From: Haliotis asinina
Lineage: Eukaryota; Mollusca; Gastropoda; Lepetellida; Haliotidae
Reading direction: 5' to 3'
DNA length: 64,000 nucleotides
Assembly (NCBI RefSeq): GCF_037392515.1
Contig: NC_090281.1
Location: 51,748,753 to 51,812,752 of the forward strand
Below are positions 23,665 to 36,500 of this stretch, piece by piece; position 1 is the first letter of the stretch, and the number at the start of each line of letters is the position of its first letter. The notes under the pieces were generated by a model that was not told the origin of the DNA, ran no database searches, and saw only the letters and a list, made by a program, of their open reading frames with translations. The translations under genes were made by a program, and so were the position numbers.

Positions 23665-23791
23665 GGGTCCTGTTTCATAAAGGTCTCATGAGCCTTAGAT
23701 CTCGTAAATGTTTTCATAACATTGGAGGTAGGGATGCTAGGAGGAAACTTACAAGATCTTAAGCTTATGAGAGCTTTGTGACACAGACCCC
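23665..23791. mobile_element. GGGTCC palindromic MITE, copy 3
   Basis: 127-bp imperfect palindrome: left GGGTCCTGTTTCATAAAGGT, right AGCTTTGTGACACAGACCCC, inner arms CTTAGATCTCGTAA and its inverted counterpart. Same family as 9043-9192. Confidence 0.75.
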
Positions 23792-24569
23792 TGGACATTT
23801 CCTGGTCTCCATTACTCTAAGTGGTCTTAGCTCCACTATTTGTTGTAAGTCTTTGTTAAAGCATGAAGCACATTTCTGGTGTACCCTTCTGGGATATTGC
23901 TGAAATACTGCTCAATGCAGTATAAAATCAAGCACGAGACCTACATACTGGTAACATCTCTATGTGGAACAGGATAAAAGACTAAGGCACTACTTAAATA
24001 TTAACATGGTTGAAAATGAGTCCAGGTATTTATCATTACTGAATGAAGGTAAAACATACTGTCTAACAGAGGATGGGTGAACTTATGAGACTCCACAACA
24101 CCTCACAGTGATCCATACATGGTATCACTGCTTCACCAAATTCAAAAGGAATGTTGGGAACCAACATCAGATACAACTCCTGCGTGGCAATGGTGAGCAA
24201 AGAGGTTATGAACTACTTCTGGACCATTTTTAGCCATTTCACCACATAGGCCATCCAGAATAAGTACAACTGAGGGCAACTGGACCCTGAGATACCAAAA
24301 GTCAACCTCTGAAGCACTGGGTTTAATAAGCACAGCTCCACCAAATGTTAACAAATAGGTGATATAGAAGCACTATGTTCTAGCACATATCTTTTTCATT
24401 TCATCATGAAATTCAACGATCATATATGATAATGTAGTTGTTCACTTGCATATCAAGTAATAAATAAACCTTGAGCTTTTCATTACAAAGAAAAGTTCCA
24501 CATTGTTGACGTCTTCAAAAGTAAAACAGGATCACAGATGCTTTAAAACTACCTAACTGACTGGTTCTG

Positions 24570-27500
24570 TCACAAAGAGATTGTTGTGTATGGGAACTGA
24601 GCAAGTCCTTGTTTAAAGTGAGGTATGTCTGTGATGAAGGTCATCCCATTAACCTTAGGCTGCAGGAACACCAGAGCTTGTGCTTCCTTCTCATGCACAT
24701 CCGGCTCACCTTCCCCGCCCTTGTTTTCTACGGGTACATCACTACTGTCTGTCTTCCCTTCAACCTGGAATAGTTCAGAATATTGGTTTGAGTTGTATCA
24801 GCAACACTGTAATATTCTGTAGCAAATGTAATGCATCGTATTCTATATTGAAGCAATCTGTGACAAAAAGTCTATCATCCCCAACTTTGCACTTCTATCA
24901 CCCAGAATCATTCTGAGTACATTTGAGTGTTATTTGGATTTCAATGGTTGATCTCATTAGACTGAACATATTGTTACTAGACTTGGGCTTAGAATTAGTG
25001 GCCAGTGTCACAGAATGTGAATCTGTGGGATTAGGTCTGAAAGGTTTAACAAGTAACTAGCAGCTACACTAAATGCAGACTTGTCACCACTGGGGATTGG
25101 TTCTGACCCATGCAAGTCACACTGAAGGTATCCCTATTGTGTATGCACTAGTAGCTACACTAAATGCAGACTTGTTACCACTGGGGATTGGTTCTGACCC
25201 ATGCAAGTCACACTGAAGGTATCCCTATTGTGTATGCACTAGCAGCTACACTAAATGCAGACTTGTCACCACTGGGGATTGGTTCTGACCCATGCAAGTC
25301 ACACTGAAGGTATCCCTATTGTGTATGCACTAGCAGCTACACTAAATGCAGACTTGTCACCACTGGGGATTGGTTCTGACCCATGCAAGTCACACTGACG
25401 GTATCCCTATTGTGTATGCACTAGTAGCTACACTAAATGCAGACTTGTCACCACTGGGGATTGGTTCTGACCCATGCAAGTCACACTGACGGTATCCCTA
25501 TTGTGTATGCACTAGTAACTACACTAAATGCAGACTTGTCACCACTGGGGATTGGTTCTGACCCATGCAAGTCACACTGACGGTATCCCTATTGTGTATG
25601 CACTAGTAGCTACACTAAATGCAGACTTGTTACCACTGGGGATTGGTTCTGACCCATGCAAGTCACACTGACGGTATCCCTATTGTGTATGCACTAGTAG
25701 CTAGTTCGATAGTAGTCTTCCATCTCTAGAGTACCTATTTATTATTATGGTTTGTTTCATACTCTAAGCACTTGACCCATGAAGGTCCAGGGTAGAATAG
25801 GCCTCTAGTAACCCATGCTTGTCATAAAAGGTGACTATGCTTGTCGTAAGAGGCAGCTAACGTGATCGGGTGGTCAGGCTCACTGACTTGGGTGACACGT
25901 CATCGGTTCACAGTTGTGCAGATTGATGCTCTTGCTCTTGATCACTGGACTGTCTGGTCCAGACTTGATTATTTACAGACTGCCGCCATATAGCGGGAAC
26001 ATTGCTGAGTGCAGCATAAAACCAAACTCGCTCCCTTACTCTAAGCACTTTCTATTGTGAATGACTGTCATAACGAGAACCACCTGACCTACCTGCAAGC
26101 TGAGTTTCCTCTGTCTGTCATCAATATACTGGTTATACCACTCCTTGAGTTCATCTTGAGTTACAGTCTGCAGTATTGCAATCTGTCAACACATTGGCAT
26201 ATCTCAAGCCATGTCATACATGCTGGTCAACTCACATATTCATATAAATGCTTGACACTGAAGGTCAGGGTTATGCCTTACCACAGATTGCCATGATTTC
26301 TTTATAAGATATAGATCACAGTCATGATGAGGTATAAATATGATAATACTTCGTGTATTGTCCATCTTATCAGAAGTTAATATAATGAAATGTGTGGAGC
26401 ATATATTGAAGTATTCATGAAACATTTCCAAGGGGAGACAACCATCAACAATAATCAGTGGACCACTACTTGGACAGTTACAGACCATGTTGTCTACATT
26501 GACAGACCCACCTCCTTTTCCAGCACATCAAACACATACGACTTGTCATGGATCTCCCGCCAGAGTCGAGTCGCCTCCTCCCCAAGATGTGTGTCCTCAA
26601 TCATCTTGTTTGTAATCAGGGAATCAACCTAATAGACACATAGTGTTTTAGATGGTTGTTCAGCTATCGTATGTCAAACTCCATTTTGTTCATATTTCAA
26701 ATTCAGTGTTATTTCCTTTAGGTTTACAAGGCAGCATGGAAGCTGTTACCAACAATAAGTATCAGAAGGAAATCAACATACTGTGGGAATCCGTCATGTC
26801 ATGTCAGCTGGACCAGAGTTTGTGAGTGAGTGAGTGAGTGAGTGAGTTGGGTTCAGAAGTGCTTTGAACAGTATTATAATTACAGTATGTCAGGTTGATG
26901 TTGGAGGAAAGCCTTAAGTGATGTGGGTATCAGACATTTAGCACTGTCGAGAAATCTGTGATCACAGGTATGCTGCTTAGACACCTTAAAACAAAAACCA
27001 GGATGAGCCCACAATCCAAGTTCCTGACATCGCCAAGGGACACAACTCTACATAGGAGGAAAACTTGAAGGGAGGCAGGTCAGGGAAGTTTTGTGAAACC
27101 CACAAGTGTATGTATGGTGCTGACAAATGAAGGGTGAATGACAGATTAAAATCCTGACAATACAATTCAGCATGTCTCGCCTTGGACGATTGGACCCCTT
27201 GTCTGAATATCTGCAATGTGCCAGTGCTTTGTTTATATGCCATCTTGTGCAGTTAAATAACTTAGATATGTTTAGATAGTCAAGCTGGAAAGTCTCACCA
27301 AGCTGTCAAACTCTTCCTCAGTCATTGCATGAAGAATTCCTTGGAATTCCCCAAGAAAGTCTGCCATCAGCTTCTGCACATCATTCATGCTGAAATGAAA
27401 TAGCTGACGTAAATACTGAAGCTCCAATAACAAAAAATATCTCTCTCTATCCTGTGGATCTATGAGATACCTGGTTAAATGTATATAGCTGTGATATCAA

Positions 27501-30500
27501 CATGATAAACGTATCACAAAGAGCATGAGAAAGTGGGATTTGATGCCACAAACAGAATTTCAGGTACATGAGTTTACTTAATGCGTGAGAAAATCCATAG
27601 TTATAGATGTCTACCTCTTTGGTGAAACACATAAGCATCAGGATCAGTATAAATCGAAGATTCAAATACTTCAGAGGCAGATTCTAATGCAACCATGACA
27701 TGGATCTTCGCACATTAATTTCCACCTTTTCAACACATAAGCTACCATTCCTCAGTGTATCATTACCATCCCTAAGAACAACAGGATTTGATTACTTTCT
27801 ATCACATGTACCTTGTGTATGCAATACACATTTGCACCACTGATCATTTTAGACTTCCATGATATACTGGTTGCTCAATGGCACTGTCTCAGTCACCTGT
27901 GTTTGCTTGACTGGCTCTCAACAGTAACAGACAATCCCAGAATGCCATTGGTCAACATGGAGTAGCAGAAGACACTATAGCCTAGCTGGTGTTTGGTTCG
28001 TAGAAAGTCAAAACAGGGTTCTTTCATTCGTGTCTGAAATCATCCCAAACCAAGAAAATGAACAAAAGAAGAAGGTAACAGTTAGTTAAATACTTGTGAC
28101 ATCCAGCATCTTGGGGGTGGGAATAGCCTAGTGGTTAAAGTATTTGCTTGTTACACCAGGGACCAGGGTTCAATTCCCCATAAGGGTACAATGTGTGAAG
28201 CCCATTTCTGGTGTACCCTTCCATGATATTGCTGGAATATTGCTAATATAATATAATATAATATAATATAATATAATATAATATAATATAATATAATATA
28301 ATATAATATAATATAATATAATGAACAAAATTTACACATCCAGCATCCAGTTATGACAGCCTGTATATAATCTATGATAATCAACAACAACTCACTGACG
28401 TAAGATGCTACACAATCAGGTGGATTAGAGACAAAATGTCAACTCTAACTGTGGGTTCCTATCAAGCCTTGGAATTACTAGCCGGGTTTTAAGTATTAGC
28501 ATCCATTTTGAATCTGAAGTTAAAGATGAATGCATGCTAACAATAAATCAATTAAGGGAGGGGGTATATTTTCAGCTGTTACACGAACCAATAGTAGTTC
28601 ATTGATACAAGACTTCCTAAGGTTGCCTGGTTCAGACTGGTAGTAGTCTGTGATGCAGGAGTTGCAGTCGTCCCTGTTGACGCTCTCCACGCGGCAGGTC
28701 AGCTGGCCAGTAGGTAACTGTAGCAGCAGTTTCTGAAACATCCAAATGTAACCAGAATGTCTAATCACACAAGACTTACCTCTACAAAGTGAAAATGAGT
28801 GACAGTCACTAATTACAGGGCAAGTACTGTACATAAATAAACACCTATTTTATGTAGACAAAACCACAATACTTGTCAAGTTTTTTTATGATTCCCTACC
28901 TTTAAGCAGCAGATCCAAATTTAATTTGTTTGAAAAGAGAGAAATAACAGTAATTACTATACAATTCAAGTTTCTTTGATCCTCCCCTTCCCAGCCATGT
29001 CTTTCTTTAAGTCATTCTCTGGAATCTTTTGAAATGCAGTACACAGCTCATGTGAAAGCTATACCTTGGGTATACGCTCTGTTGGAAGTGGCTGGGAGCA
29101 GAGTCTCTTCTGAATGTAGTCTGCCATCTCAGTAACCTCCTGCACAGATGGTGGAACATAGAAATACATAAGGATTCAAAGTCTAGGAATGTTCTGGAGT
29201 TTGCTGAATAGTCATGCAAGAACGTGTTTCTGAAGTGTGAACACTTGTTGCTTTACAGATATTTCACATCATATAACCTGCGGAATAGAGATTTCAAGGT
29301 GTTTTCAACAGCATGTTCTTGATGATAGAATGTAGTAGACGAGTGGCAGTACATTTGATGGTCCCTCATGACATTAGTACATGATAGATATTTTGAAGTG
29401 TTTTCATTTTTACTCCTTCAGAGGAAATTAAGATATAAAATCAAAACCTGTTCGTAAAAGTTCATATTTTGGTAAGTTAAAATGGATTAAGGGAATAAAC
29501 ACACATACAGCGGGGAAGAAATTCCCTATGACAAATCCTTCAATGAAAAGTTGACTCTTGAATTTGCTGAGGAAGGCTGTGAGTTGGGGGAGAGTGAGAT
29601 CTGAAATCAGACGGTACCGGTCAGGTAGCGCCTGGGTACTTGGATCTAACATGGCGAACCGCAACATTCTGAAATACATTCATGGCTTGAGCAGACATGA
29701 AATCAGTTCATAAAGTAGGGTACATTCTGATTTCATCAACTCCTGAGATGTTTGTCTTTCCATCTTTTAAAATCATGTCATTTTTAATCATTAACATATT
29801 TAATTATCAATGCAGATATATAACAGTGACAGATATACAAGAGAGATCAGGCTTAACATCTATAACTTTAAAAAACTCCAATGTAGGAAACGTTCCAGAT
29901 ATACTGAACAGGGCAGTAAGTAATTACATTCAGACTACAAAATCTAGTGATTAATATTGAGTATATATCCATGCCGTTGGGGTATGGTTGCAAGGAAACA
30001 TGTCATCTCCTAATTGTCATTTTCGAACCCCAAATGTGGTCAAGCTGTATTCAGTACTATTTAGGTTCATTTTGCCCATTAAAAAGGTTTGATAATGATC
30101 TGACCCAATCTAATCCAGCTGTATTGTTATAATCAGGTTCAGTGACAAACCTTGCCAATTCAAAAGGTTTGATCATCTCATTGTAGAATGCCTTCTGTAA
30201 CTGTGTCTTGATTGCTTCAAACAACTCCAGGCTACACACAAAGTCAGCGATATGGTCGACCATACAACGAAATAATTGCTGCAAGAGTAGTAGAACACAG
30301 TTCAAAGTCAATATCAGTAACAAAGCAATTTTCCTCAATAAATATACTTCAAGAGTTTTTGTGGCATTGTATGGCAAACGAAGCAACATTTCCTTGCACT
30401 AATTTCTCATAAACGTACGGCATATAGTCCATGCCCATTAGTTGACTAGTTTCCAAACTGGTTAAACATAGAGTGGGCGCGGTTTGTGCTGCATTGTTGC

Positions 30501-33500
30501 ATTGATGATGTGTCTTGTTTATGTCCATATTTTATGTCAATTATGACTTGAGAAGTTATTGCAGTGTCATGAATGGGGTAAACCAGTTTTCTAACCTAAT
30601 ATATATATGTAATGTAATTAATTAAGTGTGCATCCTGAAAATTACAACTTACAGGCATCTTGTGACTAAATCCCTCCATGCTGATGACGATGCCAGTAGG
30701 AAATCCCTCCACCCAGTACCTGCAGAACACAAGCATTTCATGACTGCACACAGAAGAACTCTGCTCGACACAACACAGTTTTGTAATTGCTGATTTCATG
30801 ATCTGATAAACTAAAAAATAGCAAATGTAATGTCACACAACATTTGAAAAAATCCTCTTTAAATCAAGAGTAAAAGAGTGAGATTAGTTGTATGCCACAT
30901 ATTCCAATATTCCAGCAATATCAAGGCTTAAGACAACACAAATGTGCTTCACACATTGTACCCATGTGGGGAATCAAACTTATGTCTTTGGTGTGATGAC
31001 AAACACTTTAACCACTAGGCTACCCCACCACCCTTTTTACATCAAGACTATGAAATGAACAGAAAACAAAGTCAATCAATTTGAGAGGGGAGGGAACTCA
31101 TGGAATATTATTCCTAGAAATATTCTAAGTAGCATATTCCTGTGTTTTTGTTTCGCCACAACTTGTGTTTAAGAGACCATTTGTTTTTGTTCATGGGCTA
31201 GTGTGGGTCACAGTATGGAATGTTCAATGTTAGATATCAGAATGAGTGACCTACTCATATCCTGCCAGGACGGCAGGGTAGGCTGCCTCCGTCAGGATGT
31301 TCAGCAGGATGTTGATGAAGAGGTCATTCAGGGTGGCACTGTAACAGTATATGCAAGTATACACAAGGATTGTATGTGTAAAAGCTGAGGTTGTACACCA
31401 CAATCAAATGCAATGTTACAGCTATAAAATATACCGAAAGTGATTCTGTGGCATTTGATTGGTAAACTTACCCATTAGATTTCGAAATTGTTTCCAGAAA
31501 CACAAACATAATCTCTTTTCTTACTAGTGATTCCTACTTGACTGACAAAAAAGAGGACAAGGCAGGAAGTGCATGAAAAATGTCAATGTTTATGAATTGG
31601 CAGACTTCTTAATCCAGATGCCATTCTTGGTGTAAATATCTCGAGTGAGCGAGTTTAGTTTTACACTACACTCAGCAATATTCCAGCTATACGACAGCAG
31701 TCTGGAAATAATCGAGTCTGGACCAGACAATCCAGTGATCTGAAGCACGTGCATCGATCTAAACAATTGGAAACCGATGACATGTGCCAACCAAATCAGT
31801 GAGCCTGACCACCTGATCCCGTTAGTCGCCTCTTACGACAAGCACAGTCACCTTTTATGGCAAGCATGGGTTACTGACGACCTAATCCACCCTGGTCCTT
31901 CACGGGTCAAGTGCTGACCACACAATCCAGTGATCAACATCATGAGCATCAATCTGCACAACTGGTCAACAAGCCTGAGCACCCGATCCCGTTAGTTGCC
32001 TCTTACAACAAGCAGAGTTGCCTTTTATGACAAGCATGGGTTGCTGAAGGCCTGTTCTACCCCAGATTCTACAACAGGTCATAATATCTTGATGATGAAA
32101 CTGTGAAAATTATAAATCAACAAGCATATATAACGTCTAGTTAATGTCTACAGCCATCATATAAGGTACAGTAACGAAGTCCAACAGAGCTAAATCCTTG
32201 CTATGTAATTAGCTGGGAACAAGAACTGTACTTACTTCTCCAGAGATTCAGACACTGCTGGACTCATCAGATGAAGATATGTGTAGCCTGAAATATAGCT
32301 ATACATCATGTGGAGGCTGCTGTAAACACGATTTAGACTGATTTGGATTAGAGGCTGCAGTAAACACGATTTAGACTGAATTGGATTAGAGGCTGCTGTA
32401 AACACAAGTTAGACTGATTTGGATTAAAGGCTGCTGTAAACACAATTTCAGACACATCACTGTATTTCCACAAACATGGAAAGGAGTCTACCGAGGCATG
32501 TTTTGCATGTTTGTTATGTGACAAAATTCAAGCCAGGTTGATAGCCTTAGACCTTCATTGTGCTGAGGATACCCAAAGTCTATTGACGGTATTCCTCACT
32601 GATTGTGAACCAGTTCTAAATGCTTCACTTTCGCTAAATAAATAAATAACTTGAATAAATAAATAACTTGAACTGAATAAAACAGAGGCTAGCTACAAAC
32701 TCTGATGACTAGCGATATAAGGGTTACACTGGTTCACTGAAATAGTTGGATTTTTTCAAGTCAGTCCACGTGCATTAGGACAGTGTGAACATACACAGAA
32801 TAATAATATGGGCTAATGTCTGATTTCATATACTTGATAAGCAGATACTGGCACAAAATGACACACCTATCTATCGACAGTACCGCTTCCCTACCACAAC
32901 ATGTGAAGGTAATACCTACCTTCATCTCACATGAGACATGATTGTACACTGCACCTAATTTCAACATTACTTACGTGTAACCATAATAGTTCTTCATGTG
33001 ACATTTTTAAACTCTTCTTACCTTTAGGAACATTGAACTTGCTGTCTTTCTTGAACCACATCTTGCAGTATTCATTGTCCACTACTGGGTAGGGAAGCTG
33101 TACGACATAAAACTCTAAGTCAGATGGAGGTCATACACAGAGACTAGCAATCTCACACAGGTATCAACTTGTCAACCTTTCAAGAATTGCTCCTGTGCAT
33201 TGATAAGGTCTTTGTCATTAAAGGTTTAATTAGCTCCAACATACATTATTTTTTTGTAAAATTACAGTGCTAATGGATTGTTTCATTTAGTCATTTAATC
33301 TTTAACTAGCTTTAATATGCATCATATAACATTTGCGGGCTAGTTTAATAGTGTCAGTTAAGACTTTTAACGCAATACACTAAATGTTATGACCACACAT
33401 CAGACACACCTACCTTTGGAGTATCGTCACTGGATGGGTGCAATGTGAAGTCAGTGGCTACAATCAAACAACACACACATTGACAGAACACTGCTGTAGA

Positions 33501-36500
33501 GAAAGATAAACCTCTCAAAGACATATGCCAGCTTCAGTTTACATAAAATAACCAACCATAAAAACAAATCATTCCAAGAGGTGATTTCAAACATAATTCT
33601 GAGTTTCAAAAGTATTTTCTTTCATATATTCTGTTCAAATGAAGATCATCCATTACTTACAATGACGACAGTCAGTCTCTCATGCCATGACAGAAACTGA
33701 CAGTTCTCTAACATCTGTCGAGCTACATAATACTAGTTTGACTGACTCTTATACTAAATTACCCTTCTGATAAAAGTCAAGAAATGTGAAATGAAATTTG
33801 AGGACTTACATGATTCAGTAACAGTTTGGTACAGAATACAACAGAATGTGCAAGATGAGTACAGAATACAACAGAATGTGCAAGATGAGTACAGAATACA
33901 ACAGAATGTGCAAGATGAGTACAGAATACAACAGAATGTGCAAGATGAGAACAGAATACAAAAAGAGTACAGTTGTACATTTAAGTAGATTTGTGTCTGG
34001 ATTAATTGCAACATAGAAATAGTCTCAATAACCTAAAACATATGAATACATACCTATATAAATATTTGGTTCAGGAAAAAACAATTCTGGATTTTCTTTC
34101 AGATCTGAAAATATAATTGCATTATTTTAAAAAATATACATGTACCATGAAAAAGACGCCAAAGATCACAGACTATACCCATTCCTAACAAAAGAGAACA
34201 ATTGTTTGTTAGTCAGTTTGGCAATAAGCGGGATATCGAGCTTGGCATGAGCAGACCTCATACATTTTCACTTTCCATTACATTTTACAGGAAGACTGAT
34301 GATACTTACTTTCCCATGTCTTTCTCCATTCAGAATCAACTTCTGTAAACAAATAAATATGTTTTAATAGCTCATCCTTGGAAAAAAAATCAAACACTGA
34401 ATTACCTGCCAGATTGTATACAAAACCTCCACATTGTACACATGTTCTGCACCACCCACCTGTTATACTATACAACCACCAGCTACACTCTACACACCTA
34501 AAATACACTACACTTGCTATACTGTACACACCTGCTATACTATACAGTCATCTACTATACTGTACATCCACCTGCTATACTGTACACCTGCTATACTGTA
34601 TCCTTACTGGTTATACTGTGGTCCCATCTACTGTACTGTACCCACACCTGCTATACTGTACATCCACCAGTTATAATGTACCCTTACCTGCTATATTGTA
34701 CACCAACCTGCTGTACTGTACCCATTCCTATTATATTCTACCCACATCTGCTATAGTGTACCCTTACCTGCAATACTGTACACCCACCTTCTATACTGTA
34801 CACCCATCTGCTATACTGTACAAGCACCTGCTATACTGTACCCAAACCTGCTACATAGCACATGCATAGCACACCAACCTGTTAAATTGTATATACAGCC
34901 ACATTGCATGTCTCCCCTGCTACACTGTACCACAACGTAGTACACACACTTATTCCCCCTGTGTTAGACTGTACACCCACCTGTTACATTGTACTTGGTG
35001 TTGTACCATTCCTCCTCACAGTCAGTTTCACCTATGGCAGACTTGTCTGTAGACAGCAGGACAAAGTTTGCCTTGTCTGGTCCAAGATGTTTTGTGCAGT
35101 CACTAATCAACTGAAACAAATCTCTGTCATTTCAAAAGATAATCCAGATAATCCATTCAAAACATTTCATTTCATAACATGATCCACTTATCATCAGAAA
35201 CAATTTATTCTTTATATAATATACAGTGAAGCCTGCCTACACTGTCACCCCATGGAACCAAAATATGCTGTGATGCTTATTTTCCAACATGGCTGCCATT
35301 TGCAACCTTCAATCTCTATCTCTGTAATGCCTTTGATCTTGTACACAACAAATCATGCAACAAAACATGCTCATAGAAATGAATAAAGGAACACAGGAAA
35401 GTTCAAGTGCTTCTATACTCATTTCCAGGTTTCTTGTCATGCTTTAGATTGCACAGTGGGTGAAAAGATAAATAGAGAAACACTTGTACATGTCTTCAGT
35501 TATTCCTTTCCCTAGTAAATGCCCTCCTACCTCAGAGAGTATGTCAGTGTAATCTGTCACTAACCTGTGGGTCATACTCAAACAGCAGGTTCTTGCCAGT
35601 GAGGTAGTGCTCCGGTGTGTATGTCTGCATGCTCTCGGCTATCTCTTGAACATCTTCCATTGGCTCCCCCTATAAACATGTACCTGCATTAAAGTTTTGT
35701 TTAGACAAAAATAGTGGTCTAGAGAAATTCTTGCAATGAGTGAGTGAGGATGGGTTTATGTTGCCTTTTGCAATATTCCAGCAGAAATCACCTTACATCA
35801 GGGTATACCATAATGGGCTTTGACAAATGCTTTAACAACTAGGCTACCCTATGTCCCTCCAAAAAGACAATGATCCCCCAAAGAAGCTCAAAAACACCAA
35901 ATTCATTTCACCAAAGCCATTGAAGATTATACACTATAATATGAAAGAATCCGATGTTCTATGACTTCTTTTGAGGTGCAAATGTCTACATGAAATCCTG
36001 CTAATGAGATAAGTAGGAAACTCTTTACACCATGTTTGTGCTGATAGTCTGTCTGAATTATCCTTTATCTTTTCTTAACCCTTTGTCCTTAGGTCAGTGA
36101 AAACACCCATCTTCCTTCCGTCCAAACTATCTACTATCTGATGAAAAGGTTCCAAGGAAAACTATGTATCAAAACCTTCCAATCCTATAGATCCCAGCAC
36201 CCCATTCCTCAGATTCTAATACCTGGCACCATCGGGTCCTGTAACACTCACCTCTTCCTTCCATCTGAACTTGCAGTCCTCAATCTGTTGCAGTTCCTGG
36301 AACAATCTCTGCTGAGGGCCTTGGTTTTGTAGCATTAGGATGTACTCAAAGACTGCACTGCACACCTGAAACCAAATACAGTGCTATGCACAATAAAGAA
36401 GTTGACATCTGTAAATCATGCTTTTCTTAAGCAATTATCTGATGTGGAGTGGAAATCAGTTCAAACAGAAAATTGTTACTAGATCCCCTGAATCACAAAA

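Larger units (their letters stand above)
21840..24569. other. Tail-to-tail interval RCL1 / NRDC
   Basis: No coding exon seen on either strand. Both 3' UTRs must lie here; a minus-strand AATAAA at 23055-23060 is the first found after the NRDC stop. The interval also contains small decayed family A tail pieces (around 22020 and 22890-22960), the SINE-like block 22240-22612, and the palindromic MITE 23665-23791. Confidence 0.65.

Noticed and set aside
25062-25700. Considered as a CRISPR-like array
   Set aside because: Head-to-tail 91-bp units without spacers, inside an intron of an animal gene.
34378-34869. Plus-strand open frame of 163 aa with repeated LLYCT
   Set aside because: It is a translation of the NRDC donor minisatellite in an antisense direction; the periodicity comes from the DNA repeat.
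35220-35260. ACAGTGAAGCCTGCC resembling a pogo-type terminus
   Set aside because: No matching inverted end within several hundred bases.
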